In this document: positions 17,814 through 26,529 of the stretch, one piece after another | How the letters are laid out: each line of letters opens with the position of its first letter | How positions within the stretch are numbered: the stretch's first letter is position 1 | DNA from: Bacteroidota bacterium | GTDB taxonomy: Bacteria > Bacteroidota > Ignavibacteria > Ignavibacteriales > Ignavibacteriaceae | DNA length: 54,096 bases | Assembly (NCBI GenBank): GCA_022708025.1 | Contig: JAKIZM010000018.1 | Span: 1 to 54,096, forward strand | Direction: 5' to 3' | Notes under the pieces: generated by a model | Database searches by the model: none | Told to the model about the DNA's origin: nothing | The model's input: the letters and a program-made list of their open reading frames with translations, nothing else | Position numbers and translations under genes: made by a program

Positions 17814-18536
17814 CTATGAACTAAGCTCAATTGCTTTAGAAAAATGCATCTCGGATTTTTCAAAATCTTCCAATGCATAAAAAATCTTACCGGCAAATTC
17901 CTGAACACTTACATCATTATAGTTTTCCTTTAATGTTTTCTGAATCTAAGTAAGTGCGTGATTATACATCTTAAGACTGTAATAGATTTTTGCCGATATA
18001 AGGTTTAACTCCCAAAAATCCGAATAGACAAATTGTATTTTATTTGCAAAGTCTAAAGCCTGATCATAGTTCTTAAGTTCATATTCAATTTTTGCAAGAT
18101 GAAGATGCGCTTTAAGTTTTAACTCATCATTATCATTGCTCTTTATATAATCTGTAAAATATTCTTTGCTTAATTCATATTCATTTATCATCAGATAGCA
18201 ATATCCGATAAGATATAAAACATAAGGCTTTTCGTGCTTGATATTATCAAGTACCTGTACCGCTTCAAACCATTTTGAATTTCTTAATAAAAACTGCCCG
18301 AAGTAAAGTGAGATATCAATGTTTTCCGGAGATTTGGAATGTAACTGATCTAATAAACTGATTGCTGAATCAAAAAACCCCATATTCTCATAAAGTTCTG
18401 CCAGCAAATAATAAGTGTTATCAGAATCTTTCAGGTTTATAAGCCGTTTATAAATCTGAATAGCATGCAGATTTTTGCCTTCAGAAACGTATGCTGCGGC
18501 AAGATTAAGTTTATATTTTATTTTTTCTTCTTTCAT
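17814..18536 (-). pseudogene. TPR protein gene interrupted by an in-frame amber codon
   Basis: The gene begins at 18536 directly after the guaA stop (TAAATG) and encodes 196 residues of tetratricopeptide repeats up to a TAG at 17946-17948. The same frame continues without another stop for 43 codons to a TAG at 17814, and the continuation reads as a TPR-like pair (for example FAGKIFYALEDFEKSEMHFS). A single C-to-T change of a CAG codon would explain it. A truncated but working protein, a sequencing error, or recent decay are all possible. The repeats are of the generic protein-interaction kind, so the role is unknown. Confidence 0.75.
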
Positions 18537-20078
18537 TTATTCCCATTCAATAGTTGCAGGTGGTTTTGAACTTATATCATAAACTACTCTGTTAATGCCG
18601 CGCACTTTATTGATTATCTTGTTGGAAATATTCGAAAGAAAATCGTGATTAAAATTATACCAATCGGCTGTCATTCCATCAACAGAAGTAACAGCACGCA
18701 GCGCAAGAACATATTCATAAGTTCTTGCATCCCCCATAACACCTACTGATTGAACCGGAAGTAAAACAGCAAAAGCCTGCCAAATATCATTATAAAGTCC
18801 TGCATCGATAATTGATTTTATAAATATATCATCAGCTTCTCTAAGCATATCAAGTTTTTCTTTATCAACCGGACCAAGAACCCTGACTGCTAATCCGGGA
18901 CCCGGGAAAGGATGTCTTTGTATAAATTCTTCAGGTATGTTAAGCTCATGACCGACATTTCTAACTTCATCTTTAAACAATGTTCTGAAAGGTTCAATCA
19001 ATTTCAAATTCATTTTTTCAGGTAAGCCGCCAACATTATGATGAGATTTAATAGTAACAGAAGATCCTTTAACTGAAACTGATTCAATAACATCAGGATA
19101 AAGTGTTCCCTGCACCAGAAATTCAACACCTTTTATTTTTTTTGCTTCACTTTCAAAAACTTCAATAAAAGTATTGCCGATAATTTTTCTTTTCTGTTCA
19201 GGATCAGAAATATTTTTTAATCTGCTGATAAAAAGTTCAGAAGCATCTATATGTATATGATCAAGAGATAACTTCTTATCAAAAACTTCACGGATTTTCT
19301 GGCTCTCATTTTTTCTCATTAAACCTGTATCGATATGTATGCAGGTAAGATTTTCACCAATAGCTTTTTTAACCAGCACTGCCGCAACTGTTGAATCAAC
19401 TCCACCACTAAGTGCACAGATTACTTTAGATTGATTGACTTTTGCTTTTATTTCCTGAATTGTATTATCAATAAAATTGTGAGGAGTCCATTCCCCTTTA
19501 CAATTACATATATTGTATAAAAAATTATTTATTATTTTTTTGCCTTCTAAAGTATGGACGACTTCGGGATGGAACTGCACGCCATATATTCTGCTCTTTT
19601 CATTTGATACCGCTGCAATCGGAGCATGATCAGAACTTGCAATAGTTTCAAATCCATCAGGCAATTCAGTTATATAATCACCGTGACTCATCCAAACCTG
19701 TGAAGACAAATTTATTCCATTGAACAACGGAGAGGTCTTAATAATATTTAATGATGCACGCCCATATTCTCTGTCTTTGGCAGGCTCAACCTTACCTCCA
19801 AATTTTTTGGTTAATATCTGAAGACCGTAACATATTCCAAGAATCGGAATTTTAATCTTCAGAATTTCATCATCAATATCAGGGGCATCTGTATCGTAAA
19901 CACTCATCGGACCGCCGGATAAAATTATTCCCGACGGATTGAATTTTAGAACTTCCTGAAGAGTAATTTTATGGGAGTAAATTTCGGAATAGACATTTGC
20001 TTCTCTGACACGTCTGGTTATCAGTTGAGTAAATTGTGAACCAAAATCGATTATCAGAATTTTTTCTTCTAAAAGCAT
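18537..20078 (-). CDS. guaA: GMP synthase (glutamine-hydrolysing)
   Basis: Converts XMP to GMP with glutamine as amino donor. The class I glutamine amidotransferase part carries the nucleophile C83 in GICYGLQIL and the His/Glu pair in VQFHPEV near residue 170. The ATP pyrophosphatase part has the PP-loop SGGVDST near residue 225, and the C-terminal dimerisation domain ends with the typical PPATIEWE. 513 residues is the usual length. It is separated from the gcv/acc cluster by a terminator, so it likely has its own promoter, and its stop abuts the start of the broken TPR gene. Confidence 0.97.
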   Translation of the reverse strand: MLLEEKILIIDFGSQFTQLITRRVREANVYSEIYSHKITLQEVLKFNPSGIILSGGPMSVYDTDAPDIDDEILKIKIPILGICYGLQILTKKFGGKVEPAKDREYGRASLNIIKTSPLFNGINLSSQVWMSHGDYITELPDGFETIASSDHAPIAAVSNEKSRIYGVQFHPEVVHTLEGKKIINNFLYNICNCKGEWTPHNFIDNTIQEIKAKVNQSKVICALSGGVDSTVAAVLVKKAIGENLTCIHIDTGLMRKNESQKIREVFDKKLSLDHIHIDASELFISRLKNISDPEQKRKIIGNTFIEVFESEAKKIKGVEFLVQGTLYPDVIESVSVKGSSVTIKSHHNVGGLPEKMNLKLIEPFRTLFKDEVRNVGHELNIPEEFIQRHPFPGPGLAVRVLGPVDKEKLDMLREADDIFIKSIIDAGLYNDIWQAFAVLLPVQSVGVMGDARTYEYVLALRAVTSVDGMTADWYNFNHDFLSNISNKIINKVRGINRVVYDISSKPPATIEWE

Positions 20079-20097
20079 AGATTGATTTAAAAATAAA

Positions 20098-20123
20098 ACA
20101 AAATCCGGTTGCCCGAATTTTGT
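20098..20123 (-). terminator. Terminator after gcvH
   Basis: An 11-bp stem with one mismatch (20098-20108 with 20113-20123, ACAAAATCCGG against CCGAATTTTGT) and a four-base loop lies 26 bases after the gcvH stop. On the minus strand it is followed by a run of T. It closes the efp-accB-accC-gcvH transcript before guaA. Confidence 0.8.
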
Positions 20124-20148
20124 TTATAAATTCTTCAAAAGTATAGAA

Positions 20149-20529
20149 CTATTGACCAATTAAGGCTTGATATGCTGCAGAATCTAAAAGATCATTCAAC
20201 TCTGAAGCATCACTTATTTCTATTTTGATCATCCAGCCTTTTCCATAAGGATCAGAATTAACATCTTCAGGTGAATCTTTAAGTGCTTCATTAATTTCGA
20301 TAACCTTACCTGAAAACGGAGCAAAGATATCGCTTACGGTTTTAACAGCCTCTATTGTTCCGATTGATTCGCCTTTTTTAACTTCTGCAATCGCCGGATC
20401 AATATCAACAAAGACCACGTCGCCTAATTCGCCTTGAGCATAATCGGTAATACCAAGTGTTCCTACGTTGCCTTCTATAAGAACCCATTCGTGCTCTTTT
20501 GTGTATTTAAGATTATTTGGAATATTCAT
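20149..20529 (-). CDS. gcvH: Glycine cleavage system H protein
   Basis: Lipoyl carrier of the glycine cleavage complex, shuttling the aminomethyl group between P and T proteins. The lipoyl-attachment lysine is K63 in the segment GTIEAVKTVSD. KEHEWV at the N-terminus and the C-terminal NSDPYGKGWMIKI are family hallmarks. Length of 126 residues is typical. It lies 36 bases after accC, an unusual neighbour, since gcvP and gcvT are not in this window. A YgfZ-like GcvT-fold protein is encoded far downstream at 50 kb, but there is no sign that the two are linked. Confidence 0.96.
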   Translation of the reverse strand: MNIPNNLKYTKEHEWVLIEGNVGTLGITDYAQGELGDVVFVDIDPAIAEVKKGESIGTIEAVKTVSDIFAPFSGKVIEINEALKDSPEDVNSDPYGKGWMIKIEISDASELNDLLDSAAYQALIGQ

Positions 20530-20565
20530 TGTATAGCCTTTAAATTTTTCTGAGTAATGTGTTAT

Positions 20566-21903
20566 TTATTTTGTATTAAACTTATCTAAAAATCCGGTAT
20601 CGAAATTTCCGTTAATAAATCTGGGATCATCAAGCACTTTAAGATGAAAAGGTATAGTAGTTTTAATACCTTCGATTACAAATTCTTCCAAAGCTCTTTT
20701 TCCTCTGGCAAGTGCTCTTTCCCTGTTTTTTCCCCAGACAATTAATTTTGCTACTAAAGAATCATAATACGGTGGTATAGTATAAGATTGATAAATATGA
20801 GAATCAACTCTAACACCGAATCCGCCGGGCAAATTCAATGATGTAATCTTTCCGGGAGAAGGTCTGAAATTATTATCAGGATCTTCAGCATTAATTCTGA
20901 ACTCTATACTGTGTCCATAAGGAGGTATAGGCATAGTATCAATTTTATAACCGGCTGCAACAAGAATCTGCTGTCTTACCAGATCAACATTACAAACAGT
21001 TTCAGTAACAGGATGTTCAACCTGTATTCTTGTATTCATTTCCATAAAATAGAAATTCTTATGCTTATCAAGCAGGAACTCGATTGTACCGGCGCCAAGA
21101 TAATTAACAGTTTTTGCTCCTCTGATAGCAGCTTCACCCATCTTTTGTCTTAGCTGTTCTTCAAGTGCAGGTGATGGAGATTCTTCAATCAGTTTCTGAT
21201 GTCTTCTTTGTATTGAACAATCTCTTTCGCCGTAATGATAGACATTACCAAAACTATCACCCATTACCTGAATTTCCACGTGCCGTGGATTCTCAATATA
21301 CTTTTCAATATATACATCCGGACTTCCGAATGCAGCTTCAGATTCAGTTCGTGCAGTCTGAAAAGCTTTTTCAAATTCTTTCTCTTCCCAAACGATCCGC
21401 ATACCTTTTCCACCACCGCCAGCAGAAGCTTTTATAATTACAGGAAAACCAATTTCACGCGCAATTTTTACAGCTTCATCAAGTTCACTAATAACACCAT
21501 CACTTCCCGGAACAACAGGAACATTATTTTTTTTCATCGTATCTTTAGCAAAGGATTTATCACCCATTGCTCTTATCATCTCAGGGGTTGGACCGATAAA
21601 AGAAATTTTCGACTCAGCGCATATTTCAGAAAAGTCTGCATTCTCAGCAAGAAATCCATAACCCGGATGAATTGCATCAGCACCTGTAATTTGTGCAGCA
21701 GAAATAATAGAAGGGATTTTAAGATAGCTGTCTCTGCCAAGTGCAGGCCCGATACAAACAGCTTCATCAGCAAATGTAACATGTAAAGAATCACGATCTG
21801 CCTCCGAATAAACTGCAACGGTTCTTATTCCAAGTTCCTTACAAGTGCGGATTACTCTTAAGGCAATTTCACCACGATTAGCAATAAGGATTTTATTAAA
21901 CAC
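20566..21903 (-). CDS. accC: Acetyl-CoA carboxylase, biotin carboxylase subunit
   Basis: ATP-grasp enzyme that carboxylates the biotin on AccB, the first half of the committed step of fatty acid synthesis. The N-terminal Rossmann-like domain starts [17 protein letters not shown], the glycine-rich loop is [12 protein letters not shown] (about residue 159-170) and the active-site region [15 protein letters not shown] is intact. The length of 445 residues is standard. It follows accB by 19 bases, the usual order, and the group is preceded by efp, an arrangement found in many bacteria. Confidence 0.97.
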   Translation of the reverse strand: MFNKILIANRGEIALRVIRTCKELGIRTVAVYSEADRDSLHVTFADEAVCIGPALGRDSYLKIPSIISAAQITGADAIHPGYGFLAENADFSEICAESKISFIGPTPEMIRAMGDKSFAKDTMKKNNVPVVPGSDGVISELDEAVKIAREIGFPVIIKASAGGGGKGMRIVWEEKEFEKAFQTARTESEAAFGSPDVYIEKYIENPRHVEIQVMGDSFGNVYHYGERDCSIQRRHQKLIEESPSPALEEQLRQKMGEAAIRGAKTVNYLGAGTIEFLLDKHKNFYFMEMNTRIQVEHPVTETVCNVDLVRQQILVAAGYKIDTMPIPPYGHSIEFRINAEDPDNNFRPSPGKITSLNLPGGFGVRVDSHIYQSYTIPPYYDSLVAKLIVWGKNRERALARGKRALEEFVIEGIKTTIPFHLKVLDDPRFINGNFDTGFLDKFNTK

Positions 21904-21922
21904 AACTTCTCGTATTTAATGA

Positions 21923-22390
21923 TTAGCTTTTTTCAATTAAGAATAAAGGCTGACTATATTCAACCGGTTTACCGTTATCAACCAGAATTTTTACAATCTT
22001 ACCACTAACATCGGTTTCAATTTCGTTCATTAGTTTCATAGCTTCAACGATACAAAGAACTGTTCCGGCAGATACAAGATCACCTACCTGAACATAAGCA
22101 TCAGCATCAGGAGCAGGTGCTCTGTAAAAAGTACCTACAATTGGAGATTTAATTTCATGAAGATGTGATGTTTCTTCAACGGATTTCTTTTCTTCGGATT
22201 TTATAACCGGTACAATATTATGCTGACTAACCGGAGAAACTGCAGCAGAAGCAGCCGGAACTGTAACAGATTGTGTTACACGCACCTTTTTGGCAAGTTT
22301 AACACGAATACCATTTTCTTCAACTTCAAGATCTGTAACCTGACTGGCTTCCAGTATCTTAATAAGTTTTTTAATGAGATTTATATCCAT
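21923..22390 (-). CDS. accB: Biotin carboxyl carrier protein of acetyl-CoA carboxylase
   Basis: 155-residue carrier with an N-terminal region ([16 protein letters not shown]), an Ala/Pro/Ser-rich linker around residues 45-60 and a C-terminal biotinyl domain. The biotin-accepting lysine is K119 in the strongly conserved [11 protein letters not shown]. It lies between efp (14-base gap) and accC (19-base gap), consistent with one operon for translation factor and carboxylase subunits. The carboxyltransferase genes accA/accD are not in this window. Confidence 0.96.
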   Translation of the reverse strand: MDINLIKKLIKILEASQVTDLEVEENGIRVKLAKKVRVTQSVTVPAASAAVSPVSQHNIVPVIKSEEKKSVEETSHLHEIKSPIVGTFYRAPAPDADAYVQVGDLVSAGTVLCIVEAMKLMNEIETDVSGKIVKILVDNGKPVEYSQPLFLIEKS

Positions 22391-22404
22391 ATTATTTCCT
22401 TTGT

Positions 22405-22968
22405 TTAGGATTTAACTCTTTCAACATACTCGCCGGTACGTATATCTATTTTAATTACATCATCCACATCAATGAACAACGGAACATTAACTGTTGCCCC
22501 TGTTTCCATCTTTGCAGGTTTAAAGGTATTAGTTGCTGTGTTACCACGAAAACCGGGTTCAGTTTCAATTACTTTTAGATAAGCAAATATCGGCGGTTCA
22601 ACAGTTATTATTTCATCACCATCAAAAAGTATTTCAATTTCTTCACTGCCTTTTAAATAATCGACTGCATCACCGAAAAAGGAAGCAGGAACATTAATCT
22701 GTTCGTAAGTTTCATTATCCATAAGTACAAGAGTATCTACTTCGCTATAAAGATATTGAAATTTTTTTCTCTCGACTCTTATAATTTCTATTGACTCACC
22801 GCTTCTGAAAGTATTATCCAGAACTTTACCGGTTTTAAGATTCTTTAATGTGCTTCTAACAAAGGCGCCCCCTTTGCCTGGTTTAACATGTTGAAACTCA
22901 ACTATTATGAATGGATCGTTTTTAAAACGAATAATCAGTCCATTCCTGAAATCAGAGGTATCAGCCAT
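22405..22968 (-). CDS. efp: Translation elongation factor P
   Basis: EF-P relieves ribosome stalling on polyproline stretches. Three OB-like domains fit in 187 residues. The tip loop reads [11 protein letters not shown] with K32 in the place of the E. coli lysine that is beta-lysylated, so an EpmA/EpmB-type modification would be possible, although no epm genes are in this window. The C-terminal signature [21 protein letters not shown] is intact. It is the first gene of the efp-accB-accC-gcvH cluster. Confidence 0.96.
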   Translation of the reverse strand: MADTSDFRNGLIIRFKNDPFIIVEFQHVKPGKGGAFVRSTLKNLKTGKVLDNTFRSGESIEIIRVERKKFQYLYSEVDTLVLMDNETYEQINVPASFFGDAVDYLKGSEEIEILFDGDEIITVEPPIFAYLKVIETEPGFRGNTATNTFKPAKMETGATVNVPLFIDVDDVIKIDIRTGEYVERVKS

Positions 22969-23055
22969 AAATCTTTAATAAATTGTTAAAATTGATTGAA
23001 AAAATAGAGATAGATGTTTCTAATGTCAAGAATTACTTTTTGACGATTTTTAATA

Positions 23056-23082
23056 AAAAACCGTGAAAAACTCCACGGTTTT
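23056..23082 (-). terminator. Terminator after the membrane TPR gene
   Basis: A perfect AAAACCGTG / CACGGTTTT stem (23057-23065, 23074-23082) with an eight-base loop lies 25 bases after the TPR gene stop. It is followed on the minus strand by a T-rich run. It separates this gene from efp. Confidence 0.85.
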
Positions 23083-23106
23083 GATAAAAATTGATTGAAA
23101 ATCACG

Positions 23107-23793
23107 CTAATTCAGCTGAGACAGGTATCTATCAACCTGCGAAATAACCGATGAAGTTTTATATTCATCTTTTATTGTCTCAAACAACGACTTAGCTTGT
23201 TCCTGATTTCCGGCTTCAAAATAATTAACTGCTGCAAGATAAATATAATCTGCATTACGTGCATCTTTTTTAATTACTCTTGAAGCATTGAGGTATAAAT
23301 CAGCAGCTTTTTTAAAATCATTTTTCATAGCATAATAAGAAGCCTGCCCGGCAAGAGATGCTGCAACAAAAATATCAATATCACCGCTGTAATCTTCATA
23401 GTATTTAAAAGCATCTTCTACTTTGCTAAGATTAGAGTAACTGTCTGCAAGATATATTTTGGCTGTTTCACCATTTTCTGAGCTGCCGTATTGGGAAACA
23501 ATATCTTTTAATCCAAGTATTTTCGCATCTTGCCTGCCTTCAATTGCACCAAGATAATCACCTGAATCATACATATCCATAACTTTTGATAAATGATACC
23601 CAGCTTCTGCATTCTGATCGCTGCGATAATTCAGATATAATACAACAGCTATTACAACCACCGCGGCAACACCAAGATACATCATTATCCTGTTTTTATT
23701 TTCTTCAAAGTAAGCCTGTGATTTATAGTAAAACTCAACAAGTTTATCTTCTTTGATCTGTTTTCTTGAAAGCTTCTTATGTTTGGTTAGCAT
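23107..23793 (-). CDS. Membrane-anchored TPR protein
   Basis: 228 residues: a basic cytoplasmic N-terminus, one membrane segment (about residues 38-55, YLGVAAVVVIAVVLYLNY) and then tetratricopeptide repeats to the end. The plan matches the YfgM-like group of inner-membrane proteins that scaffold periplasmic folding factors, but that assignment is only by architecture. It stands alone, with a terminator on its downstream side and 330 bases of repeat-rich intergenic DNA upstream. Confidence 0.75.
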   Translation of the reverse strand: MLTKHKKLSRKQIKEDKLVEFYYKSQAYFEENKNRIMMYLGVAAVVVIAVVLYLNYRSDQNAEAGYHLSKVMDMYDSGDYLGAIEGRQDAKILGLKDIVSQYGSSENGETAKIYLADSYSNLSKVEDAFKYYEDYSGDIDIFVAASLAGQASYYAMKNDFKKAADLYLNASRVIKKDARNADYIYLAAVNYFEAGNQEQAKSLFETIKDEYKTSSVISQVDRYLSQLN

Positions 23794-23896
23794 TCTTTTT
23801 TCCTGTTCTATTCATTAAAAAAACTGGCGCAAATTTAATACTAAATATGGAAATGTCCCAAATTATTTATTGTTAATGTTTTGATAAATACACGAT

Positions 23897-24000
23897 ATGT
23901 TAAATGTTTAATGGTAAATGTTCAGTTAGTTGAGTAATTGTTGAATGACTGAATGGGTGCACTGTTGCATGGTTGAATGGTTAGATTTTTGAATTGTTGT
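23897..24000. repeat. Degenerate tandem repeats with 7-bp and 8-bp periods
   Basis: Positions 23897-23924 are four 7-bp units of the form ATGNTNA, the reverse complement of the CATTNAN heptads found at 25343. Positions 23937-24000 are eight consecutive 8-bp units close to ATGGTTGA, with no insertion or deletion between units. After them, 24011-24062 repeats words such as ACGCNGAT and CGGATT. The 332-base gap between the TPR gene and mscS holds no gene I can support. Confidence 0.7.
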
Positions 24001-24125
24001 TGAAAGCAATAGAACGCTGATGACTTCGTCATACGCGGATTTAACGGATTAACGCAGATTTAGGAAAAGTATTTTATGCAAAGTCGCAGAGAGTTTTAGC
24101 GATAAATATTGAATAGCAATAATAT

Positions 24126-25181
24126 TTATTCCTTTTCTTTATTTACAAATAGGGTTTGGGTTGGATAAGCAAATTCAATACCTTCCTTTTCAAATTTCTC
24201 AAAGATGTTAAGACTGATGCTTTGGTGAATATTCATATATTGATTGTATTCAGAACCATCCACATAATAAACAGTTTCAAAGTATATGCTAAAATCACCG
24301 AAGGACGCAAGATTAGATCTGTCAAAATTTGCACCAGGAGTATTTGAAATAATTTCTTTGATCATAGAAGGAATGCTTTTAAGTTTTTCAGCAGATGTTT
24401 GATAAATTACTCCAATTCTAAAAACAACTCTACGCCTTTCCATTTTTTTATAGTTGTGAATACGGGAATTTGTTAAATCAGTATTTGCAAAAATCAACTG
24501 CTCACCGCCGATTGCTTTAACACGGGTTGTTTTTATTCCGATGTTTTCTACTGTACCGGATTTATCACCTACTACAATAAAATCGCCAATTTCAAAGGGG
24601 CGATCAAAAAATATTACGAAGTAACTGAACAAATCACCAAGTATTGCCTGAGCAGCTAATGCAACGGCTATACCGCCGATACCTAATCCAGCTATTACAG
24701 TAGATATTTTAACTCCCAGATTATCGAGCAAGAAAATAAGTGCAAGTGCCCAAACAACGAAATTGATTAATCCTTTAATACCTCTTAATTGTTTCTCTTG
24801 TTTTTCAGTTTCATCTGATTTTTTTGTATAAGAATACAAAGAAAAGTTTACTGCTGAAATAATCATCTTGGTAATCAAGAATGTTAAAAATATTGCAGAA
24901 AAAATATTTATTCCCTTTTGAATAATATCTGCTAAGTTCAGTATTTTTAAAGCGGCAATAAAAAGCCCGAAATAAACTAACGGCAGTAATGATTTCTCAA
25001 TAACTTTAACCAAAAGATCATCAATTAGTGTTGGTGTTTTCGCTGCAATTTTCTTCAGTTTAGTTAAGATTATATTTCTAAAAATTTTTAATAGAATAAA
25101 ACCTATTAACAGTATTCCAACTGCCCATAAATATGCTTCAATTGTATTATTCCAGAATGATTGTTTTAAGAACTCACTCAT
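24126..25181 (-). CDS. MscS family mechanosensitive ion channel
   Basis: 351 residues with four or so N-terminal hydrophobic segments (about residues 15-33, 55-75, 85-105, 135-155) and the pore-lining helix rich in Gly and Ala: AGLGIGGIAVALAAQAILGD near residue 165-185. Then comes the MscS beta domain with FEIGDFIVVGDKSGTVENIGIKTTRV and a C-terminal alpha-beta region. Such channels open under membrane tension and release solutes on osmotic downshock. It is a single-gene unit bracketed by short tandem repeat blocks. Which of the MscS, MscK or YbdG-like subgroups it belongs to is not clear. Confidence 0.9.
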   Translation of the reverse strand: MSEFLKQSFWNNTIEAYLWAVGILLIGFILLKIFRNIILTKLKKIAAKTPTLIDDLLVKVIEKSLLPLVYFGLFIAALKILNLADIIQKGINIFSAIFLTFLITKMIISAVNFSLYSYTKKSDETEKQEKQLRGIKGLINFVVWALALIFLLDNLGVKISTVIAGLGIGGIAVALAAQAILGDLFSYFVIFFDRPFEIGDFIVVGDKSGTVENIGIKTTRVKAIGGEQLIFANTDLTNSRIHNYKKMERRRVVFRIGVIYQTSAEKLKSIPSMIKEIISNTPGANFDRSNLASFGDFSIYFETVYYVDGSEYNQYMNIHQSISLNIFEKFEKEGIEFAYPTQTLFVNKEKE

Positions 25182-25342
25182 TTTAAACTATCTCCGTTTT
25201 AGCTTTCATTGATTAAGAAAGAAATGGAATTATAAATAAGAATACTTAAAAATATTTCTGATTGCAAAATAATAAAATATCAGGTAGGAGTTTTTACAGG
25301 AACGAACCGATTTAATCAACAAATAAAAAATTCTAAATTAAG

Positions 25343-25447
25343 CATTAAACATTGACCATTGAACATTTAGCATTAACTATTGTCCAGTGACAACTGACCA
25401 TTGACCATTAACCATTGTGCATTGTACATTGTTCATTCTACATTAGA
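25343..25447. repeat. 15-unit degenerate heptanucleotide repeat next to tRNA-Arg
   Basis: Fifteen consecutive 7-bp units with consensus CATTGAC fill 105 bp with no indels. The first units read CATTAAA, CATTGAC, CATTGAA and the last CATTCTA, CATTAGA. The array ends seven bases from the 3' end of tRNA-Arg. The form recalls the short tandemly repeated heptanucleotides described in cyanobacteria, but here the units differ from one another. Confidence 0.85.
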
Positions 25448-25454
25448 GAGAAAG

Positions 25455-25528
25455 TGCGCCCGGCAGGACTTGAACCTGCAACCTTTGGAACCGGAATCCA
25501 ACATTCTATCCAATTGAACTACGGGCGC
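25455..25528 (-). tRNA. tRNA-Arg (anticodon CCG)
   Basis: The 74-base cloverleaf has acceptor GCGCCCG paired with CGGGCGC, a D arm with GTTCAATTGGATAGAAT, anticodon stem TTGGA/TCCAA around a TTCCGGT loop (anticodon CCG), and the T arm GCAGG TTCAAGT CCTGC. The discriminator base is A and the CCA end is not encoded. It reads arginine CGG codons. The heptad repeat array lies on its 3' side and the toxin-antitoxin/restriction block on its 5' side. Confidence 0.95.
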
Positions 25529-25653
25529 AGATATTGTTTAAATATGATGTGAATTTATACGACAAAGTTATTAAAATAGTTGATAAGATTTAATAGATGT
25601 AATAATTGCTTTGCTAAATTTTAGACCTAATATTTATTACAAAATTATTTACA

Positions 25654-26061
25654 CTACTTTCCTTCCTGAACAGTAAATATATTGATTGGCACAGGCTTAT
25701 ACTTTTTTTCAGTAAAATCCTCATTAGGAAGATTTATTTTATTAGAAGGTTTAGAATAACTTTTAAATGCAGGTTGGAATTTACATTCTAATATTTCCTG
25801 AAGCTGTGCTATCATTTTTAAGTTCAGCATTTTATCTCCACTAAAGAGCTGAGATATAAAACTTTTCGATTTACCCAATTTATCAGCAAGTTCTTTACGG
25901 GATATTTTTCGTTCTTGCATTATATTATCTACTTCAGCCAGAATATCCAATTGAATAGCAATAGCTTTGAAGTTTAATTTATCTTCACTCGATTTAAATG
26001 CAAGTAAATCATTCAGTTTTTGAATTTTAGCATCGACTTTACTATCAGAAGTCATATTCAT
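25654..26061 (-). CDS. HigA-like antitoxin, XRE family
   Basis: 135 residues with a helix-turn-helix of the Cro/C1 type in the middle (about 55-105): NIMQERKISRKELADKLGKSKSFISQLFSG. The N-terminal helices likely contact the toxin. Its start overlaps the end of the upstream toxin-like gene by 17 bases, the toxin-first order typical of HigBA. It probably represses its own operon by binding the palindrome at 26479-26498. A stand-alone regulator is the alternative. Confidence 0.8.
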   Translation of the reverse strand: MNMTSDSKVDAKIQKLNDLLAFKSSEDKLNFKAIAIQLDILAEVDNIMQERKISRKELADKLGKSKSFISQLFSGDKMLNLKMIAQLQEILECKFQPAFKSYSKPSNKINLPNEDFTEKKYKPVPINIFTVQEGK

Positions 26062-26476
26062 ACCCTCCTATTGAGTCCATTTTCGCTCTTTGCTTTTTGC
26101 TTATTTCTGTTGTTTTTTTATCAAATAGGATAATCATAACAATCTTCTTTCCATTAGAAATAAATTCTTTACATAACAGCCTGTAATTCATACCACGATG
26201 TCTTTTGAATTTCATTATAGTAACATCTATTGATTTTTTTGAAATTTTAGGCTTATCATACAAATCTTTATTATACCTAAAGTTTAGAATTTCGTTTAAT
26301 ATACTTCTAAATCTTTCAATTCTTATCGGCTTATTATTTTTATCTACTTCTAATAGAAAATCAAGAATTTGATTATATGTGGTTTCATCAATAAAAAGTT
26401 CAACATTTATATTATGAAACTCTTTATTGTCTAGAATAAATTTTGAAATATCAAGTTTTTTACATTTTCTAAGCAT
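26045..26476 (-). CDS. HigB-like toxin candidate
   Basis: 143 residues, basic, with the sequence RHRGMNYRLLCKEFISNGKKIVMIILFDKKTTE in the C-terminal half, which fits the beta-sheet core of RelE/HigB-type mRNA interferases. No catalytic residues can be assigned with certainty, and the N-terminal half (about residues 1-70) is longer than in short RelE toxins. The pairing with a downstream overlapping XRE gene and the palindrome just before the start codon support a toxin-antitoxin unit. It stands next to the type I restriction operon, a common place for such modules. Confidence 0.65.
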   Translation of the reverse strand: MLRKCKKLDISKFILDNKEFHNINVELFIDETTYNQILDFLLEVDKNNKPIRIERFRSILNEILNFRYNKDLYDKPKISKKSIDVTIMKFKRHRGMNYRLLCKEFISNGKKIVMIILFDKKTTEISKKQRAKMDSIGGYEYDF

Positions 26477-26478
26477 TA

Positions 26479-26506
26479 AGTTAACCTATGGGTAAACTAT
26501 TGTCAA
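26479..26506 (-). promoter_or_regulatory. Toxin-antitoxin promoter with palindromic operator
   Basis: A near-perfect palindrome (26479-26498, AGTTAACC and GGGTAAACT arms) begins three bases before the toxin start codon. On the minus strand a TTGACA (complement of 26501-26506) is followed 16 bases later by TTAACT, so the operator would lie between the two promoter boxes and the mRNA would be nearly leaderless. No ribosome binding site is visible. Promoter boxes are inferred by sigma-70-like rules. Confidence 0.6.
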
Positions 26507-26529
26507 GTTAAGAGTTTTTATACTTTTAA

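Noticed and set aside
17946..17948. Reassignment of TAG to an amino acid
   Set aside because: Other genes in the window, such as both MFS copies, end with TAG without any extension.
24102..24129. Terminator made by a 9-bp ATAAATATT/AATATTTAT stem
   Set aside because: It contains only A and T, overlaps the mscS stop and is within chance for this DNA.
25343..25447. A CRISPR array
   Set aside because: Units are 7 bp with no spacers, and no cas genes are in the window. The same holds for the 11-bp array at 45692.
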